Assembly: GCF_000003815.2 (NCBI RefSeq)
Contig: NC_049986.1
Span: 10,053,292 to 10,117,291, forward strand
Length of the DNA: 64,000 nt
Direction: 5' to 3'
Origin: Branchiostoma floridae
Taxonomy: Eukaryota > Chordata > Leptocardii > Amphioxiformes > Branchiostomatidae
The position numbers and the translations under genes were made by a program. The notes under the pieces were generated by a model. That model was not told the origin of the DNA. It saw nothing but the letters and a program-made list of their open reading frames with translations, and did not search any database. This document shows, one piece after another, positions 44,900-56,400 of the stretch (the first letter of the stretch is position 1; each line of letters starts with the position of its first letter).

Positions 44900-47800
44900 C
44901 TAGCGCTGGCTGATGCACATATTGATTCTTGATGGGACCAAGGTTATTCCCATGCAACCATCTGTCGAAGGTGCAGCGGCGCCCTCTGGCAACTTGAAGG
45001 TGACGTGTTTCAGGAGGGAAGAGAAGAGCAGAAAGAGCTCCATCTTTGCCAGCTGCTCACCGAGGCAGACACGGCGGCCTTTGGAATAGGATAATGAGAA
45101 AAAAATTCAAAGAACAAGCAAAACGTTTTTATGACAACATATCGTTTATGACTTAATAGTTTGACATGCTACACACACTTAATTGGGTGAATTTGTTAGT
45201 CTTTGCAACTGGTTTAAAAGACCTCACCTGTTGAAAAAGGCATGAAGGATTCCGGCCTGGTAACCACCTTGCCGTCAGAGTCTAGGAATCTACTGGGGTC
45301 AAACTTCTCTGGGTCTGGCCAAAACTCCGGGTCCATATTAGCTGACCACAGGTTGGGAAAAACCTTCAAAACAAATAGACAGTAAAGACATTTTTGACTG
45401 TCAGTATTAGTACCATACTGGCATGTCATGTGGCGTGTGGCTATGAAATCATATCGGCACTAATTACTCAAGTACATAATGTATGTTTACTATGTATTCT
45501 GTATACCTGTCCCATGTTGCAATTAGCCCTCGGGCAAGAACTTGCAAATAAACTTTCATTGTAGAGACCTTATTTGACATATAGTCACTTGATTGAAAGG
45601 CGAAAACGAAATTCCCATGTCTATGTACCTCACTTATTACGTCCCATGAACGACTCCCAAAGATCCGTGTGCGCATGTGTGAGTAATGCATTATGGTCGA
45701 GGTCAATGTTCAGCAAAACGCAGCGAAGATAGCAGAGAAACGTAAAGGCTCTTTATCTAAAAATCTCTCACCTGCGTTCCCGCTGGGATGTCATAGCCTC
45801 GGAAAGTCGTGTTCTCGTTAGGAGTGTGAGGAGCAGCAAGGGGAACTATGGCCCTGATGCGCTGGATCTCCATGATAGTAGCCTCGGTATACGGGAGCTG
45901 GGACCTGTGGGCCAGGGTGGGCACGTCATGGTCTGCTCCCAGGACACTGTCCAGCTCGGCCTGGACCTGTTAAAGATTATTTGTCTCATACGAATCAACA
46001 AAACTGACTGCAACTGCAATAACAGTGTCCATTACGTTTGCCGTTTTTACTTCAAATAAGCCATGTGGAGTTCCATGTGCAACAGTTCTAGCAATCATGA
46101 CCATTGTCTCGATTTGCATTAACATATTCCAGACTTGTTTTGTTTATATTTCAGGGGCCTTTGCTGTTCATGCGTTATCGGAATGGTAAACAAGTCTATT
46201 CACACTTTTTGGAAACAGTAAATAGTGTTAAACAATTTTTAAAAAATCACTGAAATCGACTCTAACCCTCTGTATACGTAAGACAGCAGAATTTTTCGTA
46301 AACATCTGGACAAGTGTTTCCTAATCGAAGTAAGAGATATTTGACTTGGACCTAGACCATAACCCATACAAGCACATGCGCACTCAGCACTGTGACGTAC
46401 CTTTTGCTGTTCCTCTGGACACAGAACCATGTACAGAAGACCCCATCGCAAGGTAGTGGCCGTGGTCTCGACTCCAGCAACAAACAGGTCTTGAATTATC
46501 CACTCAATATTCTCTTCTTTAAAGCAGTCGGTCTTCTCTTGGGTCTCTAGTTCGGCGAGGAGAAGGTCGATGAAATCTCGTGGATTCTCTTTGTCCATGG
46601 TCTCGCGATGCTTTGTAATTTCTTGTCGAAGGAATGCGTGAACCTCTTCCATGCACTCGACAAGAATCCTGTTTGATGAATTTACTGTGAAGAAAACAAA
46701 ATTCAATATGATAAAGTACATGAAACAACATGCTTAATGTGAACAACATCGCTGCTGCGTCATTGTGGACTAAATAGGCAAAACTACGTACTAGTATACA
46801 AGCCAGGTGACTGAAAATGAGATCATCGATCTTGGGCATACGTGATATTTTCGAATGTAGACTTTACCGCTCTACAATCAGTCAGGCTTTGTTGGCCTGA
46901 AAAAGGCTGTTAGACTGCCTGAAATCATAATGTTTCATCAGAACTCCAGTATCTACCCACATATTAAAACTCATACATAACTAGAGTTCGGCGACCTCAT
47001 ACCTCCATGAATATTTAGAGCTTTTGTTAATTTCATGCAAATGACTTAACATTAACATGATTATTGTATGGTGTTGTTCATCATTGAATAACGTACAGTA
47101 CACCTGTCAAATTCCCAATTCAGATCATTAATCATTAATTTGTTTTGCAATTTTTGCATAAATTATGCAAATAAGTTCCTCATTTGCATATTTCATATCT
47201 ACATATGTTTCACCGATTATAATTAACAAGTGTTAAATTTATCAAAGTCCAGTTATTGCAAACAATGGAATTATACAATTTACTCATTAATTATGCAAAT
47301 TAAGTCCTCATTTGCATAAAATGCATATCATTATGAACATCTTTGCCTAAGCTACCTGCATACCTAAAATGCAGGCAATCCATCGTTCCTTTCTGCAGTT
47401 ATTGTTAGGGGACTGAAACTTGCCCTACTTTGTCATGACGCTAAACGCTATCTACCACCCAAATGTCACGACCATATCATGTCCGGGAGAAGAGATACAT
47501 TGAAAAAACTGCTATGATAGAATATTCTCATTAATTATGCAAATGTACTACTATTTTGCATAATTAGTATCTTATCTTGTACAACATTGTCTAAGGTACC
47601 TACATACCAAAAATCATGACAATCCGTTGTTCCCTTCTTGAGTTATCCTCTTCAGAATTTTTTGACAAAAATGCCCCTGCTATCCCAAAACTAGACGCTA
47701 GGGGGCCCAAACTTATGTCATTTCTTCCTGAGCACAAGAGCTATCTAATACTCAAAAATCGTGACCATGGCATGTTCAGAACACCGAGAAAGCAAAACCA

Positions 47801-50800
47801 GAAGTTGCACTGCAGTACCAAGGGGACCCGCTAGGGGGGCCAGAATCTAATCATTTCCAGCTTTCACCACACCCCACCAACACACCAAGTATGAAACCAA
47901 TCTTCCCAGCCGTTCTTGAGTTATCTTGTTTACACACACACAGACACACACACAGACACACAGACAAACGCAGGGTAAACTAGAGTTCGGTGACCTCATA
48001 CCTCAATGAATATTAAGAGCTTTTGTAAATTTCATGCAATTGACTAAGACATTAACATAATTTATGCATGGTATTGTTCACCATTGACTAACGTACACGT
48101 GTCACAATAATAAAATTTCCATCATAAATTATAAAGCGGTTTAGCAATTTTACATAAATTATGCAAATAAGTTCCTCATTATCATATTTGGTATTTGCTT
48201 ATAATCCACCCATCATAATTAACATGTGTTACATTTATTGAAGTCCAGTTATTGAAAACAATCGAATTATACAATTTCCTCATTAATTATGCAAATTAAT
48301 TCCTCATCTGCGTAACATGCATATCATTATGAACATCTTTGCTCAAGGTACCTGCATGCCTAATATGATGCCAATCCCTCAATCCTTTCTGCAGTTATCC
48401 TCTTTGGAATGTCTTGACAAAAACGCCCCTGCAGTTCCCAAATTTAATGTTAGGGGGCTGAAACTTGCTCCACTTTGTCATGACACAAAAAGCTATCTAC
48501 CGCTTAAATGTCAAGACCATAGCATGTCTAGAACGAGAGATATATTGAAAAAAACTGCTATGATAGAATATTCTCATTAATTATGCAAATGTGCTCCTAT
48601 TTTGTATAATTAGTATCTTATCTTGTACAACATTGTCTAAGGTACCTACATACCAAAAATCATGAAAATCCGCTGTTCCCTTCTTGAGTTATCTTCTTCA
48701 GAAGTTTTTGACAAAAATGCCCCTGCTATCCCAAAACTAGGCGCTAGGGGGCTCAAACTTATGTGACTTCTTCCTGAGCACAACAGCTATCTAACACTCG
48801 AATATCGTGACCATAGCATGTTCAGAACACCCAGATAGCAAAACCGGAAGTTGCGCTGCAGTACCAAGGGGAGTTGCTAGGGGGCCCAAAATCTAATCAT
48901 TTCCAGCTTTCACCACACACACACCAAGTATGAAATCAATCCACCCAACCGTTCTTGAGTTATTCTGTTTACACACACACAAACGCAGTGTAAACTAGAG
49001 TTCGGCGACCTAATACCTCAATGAAAATTTAGAGCTTTCGTAAATTTCATGCAATTGACTAAGACATTAAGATAATTTATGTATGGTGTTGTTTATCATT
49101 GACAAACGTACACATGTCACAATTATAAAATTCCCATTATCAATCATAAAGCGGTTTTGCAATTTTACATAAATTATGGAAATAAGTTCCTCATTACCAT
49201 ATTTGGTATCTGCTTATATTCCACCTATCATAATTAACATGTGTTACATGTATTGAGGTCCAGTTATTGAAGACAATGGAACTTATCAATTTCCTCATTA
49301 ATTATGCAAATTAAGTCCTCATTTGCATAACATGTATATCATTATGAAAATCTTTGCCTAAGCTACCTGCATGCCTAAAATGCAGGCAATCCGTCGTTCC
49401 TTTCTGCAGTTATCCTCTTTGGAGTGTCTTGACAAAAACGACCCTGCAGTTCCACAATTAAATGTTAGGGGGCTGAAACTTGCCCCACATGTTTGTGGCA
49501 CTAAGAGCTATCTACCACCTAAATGTAAAGACCATAGCATGTCTGGAACAAGAGATACATTTGAAAAAATGCTATGATAGAATATTCTCATTGATTATGC
49601 AAATGTACTCCTATTTTGCATAATTAGTATCTTATCTTAAACATTGTCTAAGGTACCTACATACCAAAAATGATGAAAATCCGTTGTTCCCTTCTTGAGT
49701 TATCCTCTTCAGAAGTTTTTGACAAAAATGCCCCTGCTATCCCAAAACTAGGCGCTAGGGGGCCCAAACTTATGTCATTTCTTCCTGAGCACAAGAGCTA
49801 TCTAATATTTAAAAAATCGTGACCATAGCATGTTCAGAACACCGAGATAGCAAAACCGGAAGTTGCGCTGCAGTACCAAGGGGAGCCGCTAGGGGGCCCA
49901 AAATCTAATAATTTCCAGCTTTTGTCACACACTACCAACAAACCAAGTATGAAACCAATCCACCCAACCGTTCATGAGTTATTTTGTTTACACACACACA
50001 GACACACACACAGACACACACACAGACAGACAAACGCAGGGTAAAATATAACCTCCATGACATTTCATGGAGGTAAATATAACCTCCATGACATTTCATG
50101 GAGGTAAATATAACCTCCATCATGCTCCATGACATTTCATGGAGGTAATCATCAGCAGGCACTTGAGTTATAGGTGCAAACACACAAACAGTACCCCCGT
50201 AAGAACTAAACCTTCTTCCTGGACCCATTATGGTTTATGCGTCAGTCATCATAAAGTAGATATTTGCTGACACGTTAAAAGCATAAAGGTAGTAATCGAA
50301 CACACCAGGTTGGTTCGGTTGGTGAACACTATTGGTAAATACTGACATAAGTGCCATTCATGAACAAAACGTTACATGTCCAATATCCTAGCCTGGGTAC
50401 CATCTGATTACTACCAGGGTAGGCAAGGTACATCTGAATAGCAATCGGATTGTACCCAAGCTAACATTATCCTACCTCCCGGTACGAATCGCAGAATAGG
50501 GAAAACAGTCATTAATTGACTCGATCCGAGTTGGGCGACCAGCTTGTTTGCAACCTTGGACAGTTCGAGGAAATTTTCATCATCGTAGTCGTAACGTTTC
50601 CCGAACACCATGGAGCAGATGATGTTGGCGACTGACACGGTTAGGTTGTCGGTGATGTCACTTGGCTGTGCGTCCCCTTGCTCGGACAGCTATCAAAGTA
50701 CACATTGCATGGGTCAGATTGTGTATCCTCTCATGTCATGTTTGTAGCTATGCATTTGTACAACAAAGGCCATATACATTTGGAAATGAGGAAGGCTGAT

Positions 50801-52035
50801 GTACTCTCAACTTAAAATCTTAAACCACTTTTACCTGATCGTTATTAACATCGACTATCATAATTCCACCAGGTGCCATAACAACACCACCTCAAAAAAC
50901 GTTAGTATAGAGGTCTTCCCAAGATTGTCTTGAACACCAAATGTTAAATATCCTAAATGTGATACAATTCAGATATTTAGGTGTTGAAGACAATCCTTAG
51001 CAGGCCTCTCTAACAACGTTTTTTGAGGTGGCGGTATGATGGCACCTGGTGTAATTATGTGAATGTATGTTCCTTGCGTGTTGTAATGTACCGTTGTATC
51101 CACACCCCATTTGTAACCGTTTCAAGTACCTAAAATATAAGCAAAAATACCTTCAGACAGAGCTGACGGGCCTCGTCCCTGATGTTTTCTTCCATACTGC
51201 CTGGTCCCATTCTCATTCCCAGGGTTCTCAGCGCACTGTAGGCGAACTTGCGTTTTTCTTTGTAGGCTTGGTTGAATGGTGACATCACAATGTCTGTAAG
51301 ATGTGTGATATAATATTTATCTATACATACGTCATGGATTGAAGAGAGCAAAACAGTAGGGTATCGTTACCATTGTTTGTTATAAGCATTGTACAAATGT
51401 AGGCAGTACATAGTGCCTTGGGCAATACATTTTGAATGGGCACCCAAACAAAACAAAACAAGGCGTGTTATCAAGACTGCTAAACGACGAAGGTGACTAA
51501 GAAATTCGGACACCTTAAGTAATATGCAACACCCAATGTTCTTTAACATATGTAGTATAAACATTGCTCCCGGTACGAGCTAGCACCTCACTACATCGTT
51601 CAACGACAGGTCATCATCAGTTCCAAGACAATATAGTTACAAGTTATGGGAACTGCGAAAATTGAAGAGAAGAACCTAGTACGTACCTTCTCCAAAACCA
51701 GATACTAGATTCAGCACATAGACGTTTGGCCTGCTGGAGAAAGCGTCCTTGTAGTCCACAAGCGCCTCTTTGATGGCCCGGTAGCCGTTCAGAACCACCA
51801 CGTCTTCCATCCCCATTCGAACAGTGTACACGTCGCCATACTGCTTCCTCCACTCCGTTAGCTTCAGGTGGGGCGCTCGGCCGAGGGACAACAGGTGTCC
51901 GACAACAGGCCAGCTCCCACTCGGTGACGGTGGATCCATCTTACGTCGTTTGAAGAAGACGAGAATGGTCAGGAAAACGACCCAAATCACTGCGATAGTG
52001 CGGATAGAGACTTCTGACAACAACGCAGCAAACAT
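44900..52035 (-). CDS. Cytochrome P450 gene C, CYP2-like, 7 coding exons, 499 aa
   Basis: Predicted ER-bound monooxygenase. Exons: 51687-52035, 51151-51293, 50476-50689, 46401-46684, 45772-45966, 45228-45363 and 44900-45078. The total of 1500 nt and the phases equal those of gene A. Motifs: hinge [13 protein letters not shown] (preceded by KMD rather than KNL), I-helix AGVETT, EIQR, FDPSRF and heme loop [14 protein letters not shown]. Intron 3 is 3.8 kb because of an array of three ~1 kb Helentron-like units (46981-50045). Intron 2 holds a MITE. Exon 7 uses an AAAG acceptor instead of the ACAG of A and B. Exon 1 ends GFGEG where A, B and D have GFGKG. No disruption was found. The shared small inverted repeat near exon 3 groups it with B. 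Confidence 0.92.
46981..50160 (-). mobile_element. Tandem array of three ~1 kb Helentron-like (HINE) units
   Basis: Units start (plus strand) with CTAGAGTTCGGCGACC at 46981, 47980 and 48995, giving lengths of about 999, 1015 and 1051 bp. Each ends in an (ACACAG)n-type tract and AAACGCAGGGTAAA. Read on the minus strand, each unit ends CGCCGAACTCTAG. The outer 5' edge (50046-50150) has three copies of the palindrome ACCTCCATGA-CATT-TCATGGAGGT, whose half recurs just inside the 3' end. Units contain ~230 bp submodules with GGTACCTACATACC and GCTAGGGGGCCCAAA. The short frames in them are repeat shadows. Confidence 0.7.
50392..50463. repeat. Small inverted repeat beside exon 3 of gene C
   Basis: Orthologous in position to 40606-40677 of gene B, with somewhat different sequence (TAGCCTGGGTACCATC facing GGATTGTACCCAAGCTA). 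Confidence 0.75.
50860..51058. mobile_element. MITE, ~199 bp, nearly all inverted repeat, in gene C intron 2
   Basis: The CACCAGGTGCCAT start and the CCACCTCAAAAAACGTT block at the left end are repeated inverted at the right end, and pairing extends for ~90 bp per arm. The transcript would form a long hairpin. It is absent from the matching introns of A, B and D. Confidence 0.85.
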
Positions 52036-52160
52036 TAGCCTGTGTTCGAAAACATGTGGGAGGGGGTGTACTTAGTACTGTTGCCAAAATTTGCTATTTT
52101 TCACCCTTTGGGATTGAAACATCCAACAAAAGCTCTCAGGACATGAAAATCTATCTCACC

Positions 52161-53473
52161 TTGCTATTAGAGCATGTGTAGCTCTGAAAAATGGGCAGGA
52201 AATGAAGAATCTCGAAGAAACGCCCAGGCTAGGTAGCGTGGCGCAGACTCTACGAGATCCTTGCTTGTTTGTCGTTGTGACTTTACCGCTTGATTGACTT
52301 TAGATCTGGTGCCAAAGGTCATGTGTACTGGTTGTACCAGGTTTCACAGTCATTGCCTTGTTACCTTGGAATAATGACAGAACCTCGAAATAATCTCACA
52401 GTTGTACTGAAAAAGTGTCCAGAGGCTCTTCAGAAGGCCTTGACGTTTGAAAATGTCAGTTGAGAACTCGTAGCAACATTCAAATACGTCACCTTGAAAT
52501 TATGCATGATCACCAAGGTATAACATGAGTAAATTCTTTAAAAGCCCCCCTCCCCATCTCCTCACGCACGTCTTCTGGAAAGCAGTGAGGCTTCAAATAA
52601 CTTCCCCTACCCAAAAACCTAGCGTACTGACCTAAACCAAGACCAAATAAAACGATATTTTGATTATTCCATCTGTTGTAAGGAAATCCAATCTTCAACA
52701 AAGACTTTCCTCACTGACATCACCAGGCCAAGCTGGCATATTTGCCGTGAAAGCAAGGTTAAGGGCTCATGCTAAAGCCAAGGGTTCACGCTAAAGAATC
52801 AAGGCGCTATGAGTATCAAGTGTCTTTTTAACTGTTGTTTAAACATTCTTGCGTCTGTATTCTGGTCAGGAACGCATCGCCAAAGAAAACACACCAGTTG
52901 TCGGGGGACTGTCGCGGTCATTGCTCTCGAGGATTGCTTTCACCGGCCCTACGTACGCGTTGTTCGCGGGGTGGGTTTGGGGTTTGATGGGTATAAAATG
53001 CCATATGCAAGTTCAACTATCTAAAGCTATGTGTATGATTATTGCTATCGAATTATGAAATATAGCATGATATATCACATATATATCACATTATCAGTAA
53101 AATTACATGCCGTGGAATCATTTTATTTACTTGTACAAAACAGTAGAATTCTACATGGTATGCAATGATTCTTAAAGTGTTCAACACAATCGCCAAGGTT
53201 ATGTCTGGGGTAGCATTTGTATGTATGTATGTGTGAATGTAGAAGACCAGCATAAATGGAGAACGTTTAGTCGATCTAACAAGTAATATCTGCAATGTCT
53301 TATATGAGGGAACAAGGCGCGGTACGATCAACAGAAGATATGTTCTGATTCCGTTCTAAATTGCACATATGTCTAAGCGTCAACAATTATATAGAGAAAG
53401 ATTTTACACCGTTTTATACAAGTTAACTTGTGTATTGTCGATGATCTTCACAATATGTTTTGAATCGAGCACC
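52161..53473. other. Intergenic region between genes C and D
   Basis: Contains the gene C 5' UTR exon (from 52160 upward), the block shared with 43880-44165, and the 3' flank of gene D (about 53300-53473), which is shared with the relic at 35311. A short GTATGTATGTATGTG tract lies near 53220. No intact gene is seen. Confidence 0.6.
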
Positions 53474-56400
53474 CTAGCGCCGAGTGACGCACATATTCAC
53501 TGTTGGTGGTGAAAGACCCATGCAGTCATCGGCCGACGGTGCAGCGACGCCCTCTGGCAACTTCAAGGTGAAGTGTTTCAGGAGGGAAGAAAAGAGCAGA
53601 AAGAGCTCCATCTTAGCCAGCTGCTCACCGAGGCAGACACGGCGTCCTTGATACAGGATGATACGAAGTAAGAAACAAAACTAAAAAAAGTTGACACCAA
53701 CTGCTTGGTTATAACTTTATAGAGTACTTTAAAAGGTTGTTTTTTTTTCAGAACTGGGAGAGCAAAACGTCTATTTTCATTGGCACCAGAGAACTATCGC
53801 AGTCGATCGCGAAGAAAAATACTTCTATGGAGTTTTCGGCTGAATTTGGGTTTAAAGACTTACCAGCAGAAAAGGGTAGGTACGAGTCCGGCCTGCTGAC
53901 CACTTTGCCGTCAGAGTCCAGGAACCTACGGGGGTCAAAAGTCTCTGGGTCCGGCCAGTATTCCGGGTCCATGTGGGCTGACCACAGGTTGGTAAGGACC
54001 TTCATAGCGAATAGACGACAAAAAAAAGTTTGTTTCTGACACTATCTGCACTGTGATCGTGAGGCTCTCTATGTACATCATGTGACATAACACGTAAAAT
54101 ATCATCATTCTTCATACAAAAAAGTATCAACGGTGAAAATGCCAAGACCTATATTCTTACACAAACCTCACTTTTCAGTGACGTCGACTCGATCAGTGAA
54201 CCATCGGGGTTCTACAAGTAAAGAAACGCAATGAGGATAACGAAACGTAAATAATGCATATACATTACTCACCTGCATTCCCGCCGGGATGTCATAGCCT
54301 CGGAAAGTCGTGTCCTCTGTAGCAGCGTGAGGAGCATTAAGTGGGGCTACAAGCCTGATGCGCTGGATCTCCATGATAGTAGCCTCGGTATACGGGAGCT
54401 GGGACCTGTGGGCCAGGGTGGGCACGTCATGGTCTGTTCCCAGGACACTGTCCAGCTCAGCATGGACCTGTTACAGATTTTTCTCATGTGAATCAATAAA
54501 GCTTACTACAGCTATAAGTGTAACAGTGTTTTGTTTTCCTTTTCAAATAAGGCATTTGGGGTTCCAAGTGCGCACATTTGAACTTATGGCTCCCTGGATT
54601 AGCAAAAAGATAAGCTCGTTTACCATTCCGAGTACGCATGCGCAGTACCAGGAATTGTGGGTAGTACTTCAAATGTATACGTCAAATCGAACCCTCTACA
54701 AGATAGCAGACCTTTGCATAAAAATCTAGACAATTCTTGAACTTTGACCTAGACCACAATGAATTACGTAACGTACGGTACCTTCTGCTGTTCCTCTGGA
54801 CACAAAACCATGTAGAGAAGACCCCATCGCAAGGTGTTGGCTGTGGTCTCCATTCCAGCGAAAAACATATTTTGAATGATCCACACAATATTCTCCTCTG
54901 TAAAGCAGTCGGTCTGCTCTTGGGTCTGTAGTTCGGTGAGGATGAGGTCGATGAAGTCTCGTGGATTCTCGTTGTCCAGGGTCTCGCGATGCTTTATAAT
55001 TTCTTGTCGAAGAAATTCGTGGACCTTGTTAATGCATTCGACAAGAATCCTGTTTGCTGAGTTAACTGTGAAGAAAACAAAATTCAGTATGTTGGTGTCC
55101 CGGTAATTTAGACATGAAATGATTGTCCGATGATGAACCCTTCACATAGTCATTGTCTACGGCTCAAAGAAGAGAAGTAGGATTGGTTAATACTAGTCAT
55201 ACGTACTAGCCGAAAATCAAGTTTTCAAACATAAATCCAGGTATATATTTGAGATCCTACCTCCCGGTACGAATCGCAGAAAGGGAAACACTGTCATCAG
55301 CTGACTGGATCCATGTTCAAATTGGGACAGTAGCTTGTGTATAATCTTGGTCAGTTCGACGAACTTTTCATCATCGTAGCCGTAGCGTTTCCCGAACACC
55401 ATGGAGCAGATGATGTTGGCGACTGACACAGTCAGGTTGTCGGCGATGTCACGTGGATGTCCATCTCCTTGCTCGGACAGCTTAAAAAATGCACACCACA
55501 TGGGTCAGATTGTCCGTCCTCTCATGCCATGCTTATGTATTTTTGTCAAACAAAGACCCTGCACTGCTGCTTGCTATCGCCTCCCTGCTCTAGCGCTGAG
55601 CAACAGGCACCAACCAATCACGTCTCAGCCTACAGTGAAAAGGCCATTTGATTGGCCTACTGAAACCGTAATAACATGATCACTACTTATGTGCAACGTT
55701 ATTCAAGCCTAATGTGGGTTTAAAATGTCAAAAGTGGGAATATTCACAAAATACCTTTATGCAGAGCTGACGAGCCTCTTCTCTGATGTGTTCTTCCACG
55801 CTGCCAGGTCCCATTCTCATTCCCAGAGTTTTTAGGGCACTGACGGCAAACCTACGTTTTTCCAAGTAGGCTTGGTTGAATTTTGAGAGGGCAATATCTG
55901 TGAGATAAATATGCGGTATGTCATGCATTGAAACTCTGCTAGTAAACTGGAAATTTGGTGGCCATATGATGAGTCATTTGGGAGTTAGAAGGGGCGTGCC
56001 TCAAACGCCCCCCCCCCCGTCCCATGTTGATAAAAAAAAGTCCGGTCTGAATAGTATCGACTCCTATAAGGGCTTATTCTTTATCATTGATTGTACACAC
56101 AGGTCTCCAGATACAGGCTACTATCAAACTACATTGTTTACTTAAAATCTAAAAACTACTTGGCTGCACAATAAGCTTTAGTATTATGTTGATACGTAAA
56201 GTAAAGAGAAGAACATAGCATACCTTTCCCAAAGCCAGATACTAGATTCAGCAAATAGACGCTCGGCCTACTGGAGAAAGCGTCCTTGTAGTCCACAAGC
56301 GCCTCTTTGATGGCCCGGTAGCCGTTCAGAACCACCACGTCTTCCATCCCCATTCGAACAGTGTACACGTCGCCATACTGCTCAGTGCGACTAAGACATA

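Noticed and set aside
47616..49577. Similar short frames ([15 protein letters not shown]) in the gene C intron
   Set aside because: They come from repeated ~230 bp modules of the HINE units, lack shared starts and are not kept open between units.
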